NCBI RefSeq assembly: GCF_016545825.1
Contig: NC_052619.1
Coordinates: 67,280,115-67,344,114 of the forward strand
From: Eucalyptus grandis
Lineage: Eukaryota > Streptophyta > Magnoliopsida > Myrtales > Myrtaceae
Direction of reading: 5' to 3'
Length of the DNA: 64,000 nt
Position numbers and translations under genes: made by a program. Below the pieces are notes generated by a model. It saw only the letters and a list, made by a program, of their open reading frames with translations. It ran no database searches and had not been told where the DNA came from. Numbering within the stretch: the first letter of the stretch is position 1; each line of letters begins with the position of its first letter. Shown in pieces: positions 52,601 through 63,169 of this stretch.

Positions 52601-52761
52601 GCCGGAAAATGCCACGTCTGCATTTTGGCCGGTTTTTCGCCGGATTGGCACTTAAGTGTCCCATTTTACTCCGATGATGGCACTTAAGTGTACCATTTTA
52701 AAGTTATGGCACTTAAGTGTCCCGGCGTGCCAAGTTATGGCACTCCAGGTGTCCCGACCTC
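52600..52761 (-). repeat. MULE right terminal inverted repeat
   Basis: Three GGCACTTAAGTGT units in about 90 bp (near 52649, 52679, 52709) and the AGTTATGGCACT block. Paired ACGACGTCGT-type motifs lie just inside (52492, 52532). Confidence 0.85.
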
Positions 52762-52771
52762 CTGGTTTTCC

Positions 52772-54314
52772 ACGGCTGTAGGCTGCTTGAGCGGCTGATT
52801 TCACGCGGAGAGAAGGGCTGGATTTGCGGCTTCAATGAGCTGCTTCGATGTACTCAAAAAAAAAAAAACAGCAAAGGAGGAGAATTCACGGGGGTCGGTC
52901 GCTCGGGTCTTTGTCCGAGCAAATGAAGTAGCAGGAAAATTAAAAAAAAAAAGAAAAAAGAAAAAAAGAAACGGGATGATTGAGGGGAACCGAACAAGAT
53001 AGAAGGAGAAAAAGGGGATGGGGTGTGTCGGCAAGAGGGGAGGGGATATGTATGACCAAGAAAGTCAAAGAAGAGGGGAAAAATGGGACACGGCGGAGAG
53101 GGTTTTTTTTTTTTTTGACAGTCCTATTATAATCCTACTCTAACATTCACTCTCAGATTTTTGTCATGCCTCTTTGCAGAGCGTGGGAGTCGAAACCCAC
53201 TCCTGAAATGAAATCGTCCCCACCACAATCCCCCCTGAGAGGGTTATCGATGGGGTTTTTTGCGCGAGTGAGAGAGAGAAAGGAAAAAGGAGAGGGGGAC
53301 GTGCGCGGCCAAGTGGGGGAAAGAAAAATAGGAAAATAAAAAGAGAAAATCCTATAATTCAAAAAATTTGGTCCCACTTGCTTTTGTTTATTCCAATTTG
53401 GTCCCCAAAAATTCTCATGCTAAAGCACTTGATCCTTAGTTGCTTTCTTGCATCAAATTTCCCCCAAACAACAAGTCTTGGGCAACAAAAACGACTATTT
53501 CCTTCAATTCCGAATTCTAATTTATTTTTCTCGGAATCCGATTTTCTAAATAAACCTCTCCAATTGAGGTCCAATTTGGATGAAAAAAAAAAGCCCACAA
53601 AATTTCTTGTCACTAATTCAATTACACCAAATGCCAAAAGTTCCTTCAAATGGGCCAATCCAAATTTCCGTTCGTTTTCCCAATCGTCCGAAACGATTTT
53701 CCGTAAAAATCCCAAACTCTTTGAAAATTTCTTGAAAGATGAGTCAACGTTCCTAAAATGACCTGTGACATAACAGGACTTTCAATTTCTGAAATCGGAT
53801 TCAAATTCGTAGTTAATTTCAATCCGGCGCAATTTTAGTGTGACCTAACCTACCGAGTAGCTTTCAGAAATTTTAGTGCAAATGACTCATGGTTGATTTT
53901 TTCGAGCCACTATGAACCTCTTCGACACATTGGCGACCGAGTCGCGAAAATCTCGAGATTTGAATTAAGGACACATGGTACCAAAACGATAGAAGAATCA
54001 ATCTAGTGCCGATCAATGATAATTTTGCAATTTAGTAGAATCACCCGCATTTAACCACATATCTCAATCGAACCGACCTATCTCTGATTTTTAATCGATC
54101 TTATTATGTCATAGTGATCTCAGTAGATGAGCACGGTCGAGCAGTCGATTCTTAGTCAAATCCTCAAGTCAATTACATTAAAATCTCTTAATAATTTCTC
54201 CAAATAGTCTAGTTATCTCGTGAGTGATCAGCTCTGAGAATAACACTATAAGCGCATCGATGAAAGGCTTGATTTATTCAATTGAAATCAGGATTGAAAA
54301 TCCAGGATGTCACA
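52772..54314 (-). mobile_element. Second solo LTR (-), 5' portion
   Basis: On the minus strand it begins TGTGACATCC at 54314 and aligns with the start of the LTR at 9334 (for example 53745-54300 against 9345-9905). It ends at the MULE target duplication. Confidence 0.87.
53103..53235 (-). mobile_element. SINE fragment related to the one at 39779
   Basis: The minus strand shares GGTGGGGACG and a GACTCCCACGC block with the SINE at 39779-39935 and ends in a poly-A tail (poly-T at 53106-53119 on +). The tRNA-like head is mostly absent. It lies inside the solo LTR. Confidence 0.6.
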
Positions 54315-54319
54315 AAAAG

Positions 54320-54735
54320 AGAAGTTAGGCAGTTTGTGGCAATGCCTAACCATGGTTCTAAACTTGGTTCACTAGTTGAATCCTGGTTGGTGACTGGGGA
54401 TTGGTGATTCCAAGCAAAATCCAACTGTTGATTCCTTGTGCTCCTGCTCAAGATAGGAAGAAGCTAAAAATAGCTGAGTAAAGTTCGTGGCCTCAATGAG
54501 AGAAAAGGGACCACGAATTGCATGATGGGATTCTTTAAGAAGGCAAAACTTAACGTGGAATCAAATGTTTATATGCATATGTGAACAAATTCATGGGGGA
54601 AGAGCAGTGCAGTGAGCCCTAAATGTTTTGCACGATTGTAGACCGAGTCCTTGAGATTTTTATTTAGTCAAACTGAGTGGAAGACATTATCAATTCCAAT
54701 CAATCAAGTTCTAAGTTCAATTTTCTCTCAATGGA
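54320..54735. repeat. ABCC 5'-flank duplicon, copy 3
   Basis: Continuation of segmental duplication unit 2 after the solo LTR; aligns with 41275-41640 and 8780-9245. Confidence 0.8.
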
Positions 54736-56167
54736 AAATGCCACTTCAGTGTGTAAGTTAATTAATCTTAGTCTTTGCAGAAACTCTTTTCAGCGAATAC
54801 ACTAGCATTTCCCAATTTAGATAAATCTCTTTGGTTGAATGTACACTTCTTCCCCATTTGTGAGTTGGAACACTCTTCTTTCTTCCCTCATATGCATTCC
54901 TAACCTATTGGACAATATTAGATCTATTTTACTTTAAAAGATGACCATATAAATTGCTTCGTATTTTGCCAGTAAAGAACATCGAGAAATTTTATTTGAA
55001 GACATTGTAATTTCTCCCCTTCCTCGCCTTCGACTTAAGTGTAAAGGATATTCTTTCCACACAGTAGTCAATCCAAATTGGCCATTGATTGTCTTAAATA
55101 CTATTTGAGTATATTTAACATAAGATGAAGGATAATTGCTTATCCTATTTTGGAAGTAAAGTCAATAAGTCAAATTCTCTACTTAAGTCTAACTAGCGTA
55201 CATGTCTATTTGTGTGCCAAAAAACTTTACAAAATATCTAAATGTACAAAAAAGGAAAATGTTTAAAGATAATGATCGATTTAAATAGAAAAAGAAACTG
55301 AAATTAAAAGTTCCATGAAGGTATGTAATTAAAATGGTATATTTAGTTGAATTCTTGAAAATTACTACCTTCCTTTTTAAAACAATATAAGATTATTGTA
55401 CATAGGGGCTATTAAAGGAATTTCCTCCATTTCTTTGCGAAGTAAATTTTGTTGAAAAAGTACGATTAAATCTTAAAATTTCTAAAAAGTCCTATAATGT
55501 CTTCAAACTTGTCGAATTAGTTTAATCAAGTGCTAAAACTTTTTAAGTTAATTTAATCAAGCCATTCCATTAGCTCTGTCATTTTTATTTTTATTTTTTC
55601 TATCTTATGTAGCGTTAGCATTATCTAAAACATGGAGCATAAGAATTAAACATGTTTTCGTCCACTTTTTACCCCAAATCTTAGTTAAATGTTAAAAAAA
55701 AAAAAAAAAAAAGCCTAAAACTTTGTTCAGAAAAAAGAGACACGAGCTATATATAAAAAAGAAAGGCCAATGAGGACTTGTAGGGCAGCGAAAGGTTTCA
55801 ACATTGTCCCACCATCACTGGTCATCACCAAGGTCCAAGCAACCCTGATGGACCACAAGCGATGGCCTGTAGGCCCTCAGTTGGGTCGGGGTGTGGGTGA
55901 TTCTCACCCCGACCCAAATGAGGGTCGCCGGTTTTGAGGCTTCGATGACTCTTGCTGGCCCTTTCCAACAATGGTGTGCACGACCAATCTCCTCGTTCCG
56001 TGGCTTTTTTCTTTTCAATTTTTGTTCTTACTGGAGAAACAAAGGCACTTCCTTTTTAAGCCCATGAGAGGGAAAGAACAGCGTCCACGACAGTTCAATG
56101 GAATGCAAAGAGTTGAAGGAGTAGCTTGGTTGGGTAACCTAAGTCTGAAGCAAGCAGATAACGAGGC
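54736..56167. other. AT-rich spacer upstream of ABCC gene 2
   Basis: No gene or clear element. 55881-55893 and 55905-55917 form a perfect 13-bp inverted repeat with an 11-nt loop inside an otherwise unassigned GC-richer block (55760-56030). Confidence 0.5.
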
Positions 56168-56660
56168 GTAATCTTTCCAAAAAAAATAATCGATCGGTGA
56201 GATTCTGATATGTTTTTTATGTTCTTTCTTAAAATAACAACGATGATACATACACATTCCATCTTAGAGGCGATAGCCAACAAAGATTACAGCTATGGTG
56301 ATTGTTGTGTATTTATAAATTTCCGACGAGGCCTAATCTTTCCAAAAAAGATAATCGATCAGTGAGATTCTGATATGTTTTTTATGTTCTTTCTTAAAAT
56401 AACAACGGTGATATATACACATTCCATCTTAGAGGCGATAGCTAACAAAGATTACAGGGATGGTGATTGTTGTATATTTATGTATTTTCTACGAGGCCTA
56501 ATCTTTCCAGAAAAAATAACCACTCGGTGTGATTCTGACATGTTTTTTATGTTCTTTCTTAAAATAACGACGATGATATATACACATTCCATCTTAGAGG
56601 CGATAGCTAACAAAGATTACGGCGATGGTGATTGTTGTATATTTATATATCTCCGGCTGG
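56168..56660. repeat. 165-bp tandem repeat, three units plus a dispersed fourth
   Basis: Units begin CCTAATCTTTCCA at 56168, 56332 and 56497 and share CTTAAAATAACAACG and CACATTCCATCTTAGAGGCG. A partial fourth is at about 57095-57240, directly before the second TATA box. Confidence 0.88.
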
Positions 56661-57090
56661 TCTCGCATCTATATAAAAGATTTCAGGACACAAATTCAGT
56701 GGTCGCAGTCCCACTGAAAGCACACTGTCTCGTCGCCAACCTGCTCTTTCTTCATCCTTCCCAGTTTTGAATCTCAGGAAACAAAAGAGGAAAAAAAGCA
56801 AGCCACCTGCTCAATCTACATCCTTCTCCTTCCCAGCTTTGAATTTCAGGAAACGAAAAAGGAAACAAAAGAAGGCAATGCCATATCTTCATCCTTCCCA
56901 GTTTTGAATCTCAGGAAACAAAAGAGGAAAAAAAGCAAGCCACCTGCTCAATCTACATCCTTCTCCTTCCCAGCTTTGAATCTCAGGAAACGAAAAAGGA
57001 AACAAAAGAGGCCATTGCCATTACCCGTGCAGGTACGTGCTTTTGAAGTTCATCACAACATGTACATGTTTTTTGATGCATTCTGCAGGT
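56661..57090 (+). promoter_or_regulatory. Promoter/leader block, upstream copy
   Basis: TATA box CTATATAAAAGA (56669-56680), then a leader with CAGTCCCACTGAAAGCACAC, CT-rich repeats and a possible splice donor CAGGTACGTG near 57033. It is duplicated at 57245-57520. Confidence 0.55.
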
Positions 57091-57240
57091 TCTTGATTTT
57101 CTTTCTTAAAATAACAACAGTGATAGTACTATCAAAATACGCACATATATACACATTCCATCTTAAAGGCGATAGCTACGGAGGAAGGCTCACAAAGATT
57201 ATGGCGATGGTGATTGTTGTATATTTATATATTTCCGGCT

Positions 57241-57597
57241 GGTCTCGCATTTATATAAAAAGTTTTAGAACACAAACTCATTGATCGCAGTCCCACTGAA
57301 AGCACACTGTCTCATCGCCAACCTGCTTTATCTTCATGCTTCCCAGTTTTGAATCTCGGGAAACAAAAGAGGAAAAAAAAGAATACCGCCTGCTCCATCT
57401 TCCTCCTTCTCCTTCCCAGCTTTGAATCTCAGGAAACAAAGAAGGCCACTGCCATTACCCGTGCAGGTACATGCTTTTGAAGTTCAACACAACATGTACA
57501 TGTTTTTCAATGCATTCTGCAGGTTCTAGACTTTCTGGTGCAAAAAAGTTGAACGAGTTCCCTTTTTCTTTGGGATTGCAGGTTCTTTTTTGTGACC
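57241..57597 (+). promoter_or_regulatory. Promoter/leader block, gene-proximal copy, with probable 5' UTR intron
   Basis: TATA box TTATATAAAA (57251-57260) and the same leader. A donor-like GCAGGTACATG (about 57463-57475) and acceptor-like TTGCAGGTTC (about 57574-57583) suggest an intron in the 5' UTR that ends just before the ATG at 57598. This is inference; no transcript was available. Confidence 0.55.
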
Positions 57598-60500
57598 ATG
57601 GCATTTTCAATAGAAAATTTCTCACTGGGAGTGAATATAGCGTTTGCATTTGTTTTGATAACGTGGATTTTGGCTGATATTTTGAAGCAGAGGAGGTTCG
57701 GTGGAGGTGGTGATGTAGAGTTAACTCCCATAAACAGAAAATTTAGCGTCTGTTCAATGGTGATTCTGGTTTGTAGTGTCACAATCTCCATAACATGCGT
57801 TGGCTTTTGTGTTTATCAATATTGGGTTCACAGAATTGTGGATAAAGAGAGTGTCTCTTGGTCTGTCACTTGGGTTCTTGCATCAGTCGTTTCATGGTAC
57901 TTTAGGAGCACAATTCTTGGTGGAGCCCGAAGGAACTGGCCTCTTGTCCTAGTTCTTTGGTGGGTCTATTTCACTAATTTCTGTTCACTTTCTGTCTCTT
58001 CTTTCCTGGCGTTCCAACTGATAAAATCCAAGGCAGTGCCTTCTTTTCTCCCACAAGCCAATGCCGTCAAATTCGTCTCCCTCCCTTTTTCACTAGCGAT
58101 TTGTGTTAGTTTAGCGGTCATTAGTTGCACCACCAAGACTAGTAATAGTCATCTATGTAGAGATTTGGACGGCTTCCACAATGCCGGGTTTTGGAGCCAG
58201 TTAACATTTCAATGGCTGAACCCCCTTCTCAGTATGGGTCGAAAGCAAAAGCTTGAATTAGGTCATGTCCCTTTGGTTTCGCAGTCGGAAAGAGCAGAAC
58301 AGGCTTTATTGTTGTTTGAGGAATCGCTCAGGAAACAGAACATCGGACCTTGTTCGTTGCTGAAAGCAATCGGCTTTGCTCTATGGAGATCGCTGGCTAT
58401 TAATGGAGCACTGGCAGGTACGTCTGGTCTCTTCCCTTCTGTTTCTTAAGTTGCATCTTGAGGCCTAAATATCGTAGACAATTATGTTTTATGTTTGTTT
58501 GGTAACAGGAATTAATACACTAGCTTCATTTATGGGCCCTCTCTTGATCAATAGATTTGTGAATTTCTTGTCATCCAAGCGCGAAGATTCAAGCTACCAC
58601 TTAGGACTGATTCTTGCGTTCATGTTCCTTTTTTCAAAGACTATCGAATCACTAACTCAAAGGCAGTGGTATTTTGGTGCTCAGCGAATTGCCATACGCA
58701 TTAGAGCTGGCCTTATGGCATTGATTTATATGAAGTGTCAATCAATGAGGTATGCTGGTCTAAGCTATGGGAAGATCGTGAATTTGATCGATGTGGATGT
58801 TGAGAAAATGGGGGACTTCTGCTCCTACGTTCATGGGATTTGGTTGGTTCCTGTCCAAGTACTTTTAGCCCTAGTCATTTTATACAGAAATCTTGGTGCT
58901 GCCCCCACAATTGCTGCTCTCTCTTCCACGATATTTGTAATGGTTAGCAACACGCCATTAGTGAAAGTGCAGAAAAGGCATCATTCCAAGATCATGGAAG
59001 CCAAGGATGCTAGAATGAAAGTGACCTCCGAGACTCTTAAGAGCATGAGAGTCCTTAAACTGCATTCTTGGGAACTGACATTCCTGAAGAAGATTCTCCA
59101 ACTCCGAGAGATGGAGCTAAGTTTCCTGAAAAGGTACCTCTACACATGCTCCGCAGTCGCTTTTCTCTTCTGGGCTTCGCCAACTCTGGTTTCAGTGGCT
59201 ACTTTCGGCACTTGCATTTTCTTGAAAGTACCATTATCAGCAGGTACAGTTCTTTCAGCTTTGGCAACCTTCAGGATTTTGCAGGAGCCAATCTATAACT
59301 TGCCTGAGCTCATTTCCATGGTTACGCAAACTAAGGTCTCTATCGATCGTGTCCAAGAGTTCCTTATAGAAGAGGATCACCAGAACTTATTGGCTCATCT
59401 ATCCCCAAAACAATCAGATGTTGCTGTTGAGATTGAGGCCGGTGAATACACTTGGGGTACAGGCGATGGAACTTCAAGAAAACCTACAGTAAAAATATTG
59501 GAGAAGATTAACATAATGGAAGGTTACAACGTTGCTGTTTGTGGGTCAGTTGGGTCTGGTAAAAGCAGCTTGTTGTGTTGTTTGCTTGATGAAATTCCTA
59601 GAACAGCTGGGGAAGCAGTAAGGGTCAATAGAACAAAAGCATACGTACCACAGAGTGCTTGGATTCAAACCGGAAGTGTGAGAGAGAACATTTTGTTTGG
59701 GAGGAAATTCGATTCTGCCTTCTATGAGGATGTTGTGGAAAGTTGCGCAATGAAACAGGACATCGGGATGTGGAGCGATGGTGATTTGACGGCGATTGGC
59801 GAAAGAGGGATAAACTTGAGTGGAGGACAGAAGCAGAGGATTCAACTAGCACGGGCAGTGTACAGTGATTCCGACATTTACTTTCTGGACGATCCTTTTA
59901 GCGCTGTTGATGCGCACACTAGGACTCATCTGTACGAGGCAAGCATCAAAACTGAATCATCTTTTAACTCTCTCTTGCATTCCCTTTTCGTGCGAGTTCT
60001 CTCATAAGTAAAAAGCTTTTTTGCAGAAATGTCTCATGCAAATGCTGTCTCGGAAGACTGTTATCTATTCCACCCATCAGTTGGAGTTGTTAGATGCCGC
60101 TGACCTCATTCTTGTAAGTTCATGAAGCGTGCAACACCTTAACAGAACACAAGATATTATCTCCTTTTGAGGCATTTTATATTGTCTTTTATTTAACACG
60201 TCAATTGTGTAGGTTATGAAAGACGGATGCATAGTTCAGTCAGGGAAGTATGAAGATTTAATTGCGGATCCGCACGGTGAACTTGCTAAACAATTGTCTG
60301 CCCATAGACAGTCTGTAAATCAAGTGAACCCAGCCCAAGAAGACAGGACATCATCCGTCAAGCCATGCCTAGTGCGCGAAATCGAAATCGTGGAAGAAAA
60401 CTCTGAGGAGCACGTTGAAAACAAAACTCTTTCGAAAAAAACACAAGAAGAAGAATCGGAAACTGGCCGTGTGAAATGGAGCGTGTACTCCAACTTTGTG

Positions 60501-62977
60501 ACTTATGCTTATAAAGGTGCGCTGGTCCCGATTATTCTTCTTTGCCATGTTCTCTTTCAAGGATTACAGATGGCCAGCAATTATTGGATTGCCTGGGCGA
60601 CTGAGGACGATCGCAGGACCAGCAGAGAAAAGCTGATTGGAGTATTCATCTTGCTGTCTGCTGGGAGTTCAATTTTTATTCTGGGACGAGCAGTTTTGTT
60701 GTCAACTATTGCCATCAAGACTGCTCAACATCTCTTCCATGTTATGATTTCTTCAGTCTTCCGTGCACCCATCTCGTTCTTTGACTCCACGCCTTCAAGC
60801 CGAATTCTCAATCGGGTTTGTTTTTTGACGTTCTCTATTCTGTTATTGTCACTGGTCCAATATTTATTGTGCCAAAAATTGACATTGGCATTGTTTTTCC
60901 TCTTTTTCCTTTTCAGTCTTCCACGGATCAAAGCAGAGTGGACACAGACATTCCCTACCGATTAGCAGGGCTGGTGTTTGCTCTAATTCAGTTGTTAAGT
61001 ATAATCGTCCTAATGTCCCTACTGGTGTGGCAAATTTTTTTTCTCTTCCTTGTGATCCTTGCTATCTCCGTGTGGTATCAGGCAAGTTTTCCAGTTTCAC
61101 TCATGGAGTTACTAGTTACTACTTCAGATAGGCCCTATATCTGAGGAAGTAAAAAAATAATGTATATGCTTCCAGCAGGTTTATTTTTGACACTGTCGTG
61201 CCACTGACTGCATGCAAAAACCGTGTTCTGCAGGCTTATTACATCACCACGGCCAGAGAACTGGCCAGGATGGTTGGGATACAGAAGGCTCCAATACTTC
61301 ATCACTTTTCAGAAGTGATCACAGGGGCTGCACTAGTTCGATGTTTCGACCGGGAAGATGATTTCTTGAGGAGGTGTCTTAGTTTAATTGATGATTACTC
61401 TCGGATAGTCTTCCATAACAGCAGCACTATGGAATGGCTATCTGTTCGAATAAATTTCCTCTTTAATTTTGGTTTCTTCATCGTCCTGATCATCTTGGTG
61501 AGCCTCCCTAGGTCAGTCGTGGATCCCAGTAAGTTCCTCTCTCATTACACATTTCAGTGCAGCAGGTCGCCAATTTTTTTGAAATTTCAATGGCTATGAA
61601 TAATGCTACCGATCAATATCTGTGTTTGGCATATTTTGATTTGAAGAAATTAGTCTCCCTGCCTTCTTTTCCCTTGACCGACAAACTTTACTTTTGAACC
61701 GATAACTTTCCATCTCAGGCTTGGCTGGGCTAGTGGCGACATATGGCTTGAGCCTAAACGTGATTCAAGCGTGGGTGATATGGAATCTGTGCAATGTTGA
61801 GAACAAAATGATCTCGGTCGAGAGAATTCTTCAATTTACCAACATACCGAGTGAAGCTCCCTTGGTGATTGAAGATTCCAGGCCGACCCCCGAATGGCCA
61901 AATGAAGGAAAAATCGAGCTTCAAGAACTCAGCATCCGGTATGCTCCTTCTCTCCCAGTGATCCTCAAGGAGATGACCTGCACGTTCCCCGGGGAGAAAA
62001 AGATTGCAATCGTTGGGCGCACAGGCAGCGGAAAGTCCACTCTCATCCAAGCGCTTTTCAGGGTGGTCGAACCATCGGGAGGGCGGATACTTATTGATGG
62101 GGTGGACATCTGCAAAATTGGTCTGCAGGACTTGAGATCGCGGCTGAGTATCATTCCACAGGATCCAATCCTATTTGAGGGTAGCGTTAAAAGAAATTTG
62201 GATCCTTTGGAAGAGCATTCGGACCAAGAAATCTGGGAGGTAAAACCAAAAGTAATAAGGTTCAAAAAAGGGTACGACTTTCTTTGTTATGGATGATTGA
62301 TAACAAAAAATTTTATATTTAGGTTCTTAACAAATGTCACCTAGCAGAGATGGTAAGGCAAAATCCGAGGATTCTCGATGCACCAGGTATTATACCATGG
62401 ATGAACATATGAAGGCTTTGTCCGTGAGAAATCTTTGAACTCCCTTCTGTTCATTGGGCAATCTTTTTCTGAGTTTTGTGCTTAATTGTCCTAGTTGCTG
62501 AGGACGGAGAAAATTGGAGCGTCGGGCAAAGACAACTGGCTTGCCTTGCTAGGGTGCTTTTGAAGAAGAGAAGGATCCTGGTATTGGATGAGGCGACCGC
62601 TTCGGTTGACACAGCCACCGATAACCAGATTCAGAAGACTATCAGGGAAGAGACTGGTAATTGCACTATCATTACCATTGCTCACAGGATTCCCACTATC
62701 ATCGATAATGACCTGGTTTTGGTTCTCGATGATGGTAAGCTCTTTCTGTTCTGTTATATATCGATTATCATACAATTAAGAAGCATTTTCTGTGCTTTTG
62801 ATTGCATGAATAATGTGAACCTAAATATGCGAGCATTGTTTGGTGGATGCAGGCAAGATAGTAGAGTACGACTCACCGAAGCTCTTGCTAGAGAATAAGT
62901 TATCGTCGTTCTCAAAGCTAGCAGCTGAGTATGTTAGGAGATCATCTAGTAAGAGCTGCCTTGGGGATCTATCTTGA
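57598..62977 (+). CDS. ABCC: ABCC (MRP-type) full-length ABC transporter, gene 2, complete
   Basis: Predicted membrane exporter of organic anions or conjugates. Inferred exons: 57598-58417, 58509-59938, 60027-60113, 60213-60815, 60917-61081, 61234-61528, 61719-62239, 62323-62386, 62495-62734, 62853-62977; total 4350 nt, 1449 residues. The start ATG 57598 (context GTGACCATGG) precedes a five-helix TMD0. NBD1: Walker A 619-627 (K625), LSGGQ 710-714, Walker B D734-D735. NBD2: Walker A 1233-1241 (K1239), SVGQR 1337-1341, Walker B D1360-E1361. The Asp-for-Glu in NBD1 is typical of ABCC, where NBD1 hydrolyses poorly. Introns 2 and 5 start with GC. Exon 1 lacks 12 codons found in gene 1 (between HL and CRDLDG) and is much more diverged from gene 1 than the rest. 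Length is near the usual 1450-1520 of plant ABCCs. Subgroup (ABCC8/ABCC3-like) tentative. Confidence 0.94.
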
Positions 62978-63169
62978 GGAAGGTAAAGGATAGATCAAGA
63001 AAAAGGAGCCTTTTTTCCTTCAAGCTGGTTATCGAGCTAGTCCTGTCGCCACTGCATCTTGGCCACGCGGGTCTGCAGGATTTATGACCTGCTCCCATCC
63101 CGTTCTTTGACTCCACGCTTTCAAGCCGAAGTCCTGCATTCTGTTATAGATCACTGGTCCTATACTTAT
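62978..63169 (+). other. ABCC gene 2 3' flank
   Basis: Nearly identical to 5347-5537 downstream of gene 1, including the beginning of the exon-4-like fragment; then cut by an LTR. Confidence 0.75.

Larger units (their letters stand above)
45564..52761. mobile_element. Mutator-like element (MULE), 7198 bp, TSD CTGGTTTTCC
   Basis: The 10-bp target duplication CTGGTTTTCC is at 45554-45563 and 52762-52771. Terminal inverted repeats of at least 150 bp share the AGTGCCATAACTTGGCACGC block. The interior holds a mudrA-type transposase on the minus strand and a short convergent ORF on the plus strand. Target duplications of 9-11 bp, long TIRs and a SWIM-finger transposase define Mutator superfamily elements. 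It sits inside a solo LTR, so it is younger than that LTR. Confidence 0.9.

Noticed and set aside
52250..52651. 133-codon minus-strand ORF near the MULE right end
   Set aside because: Reads through the GACGGCGA repeat and the TIR; no domain.
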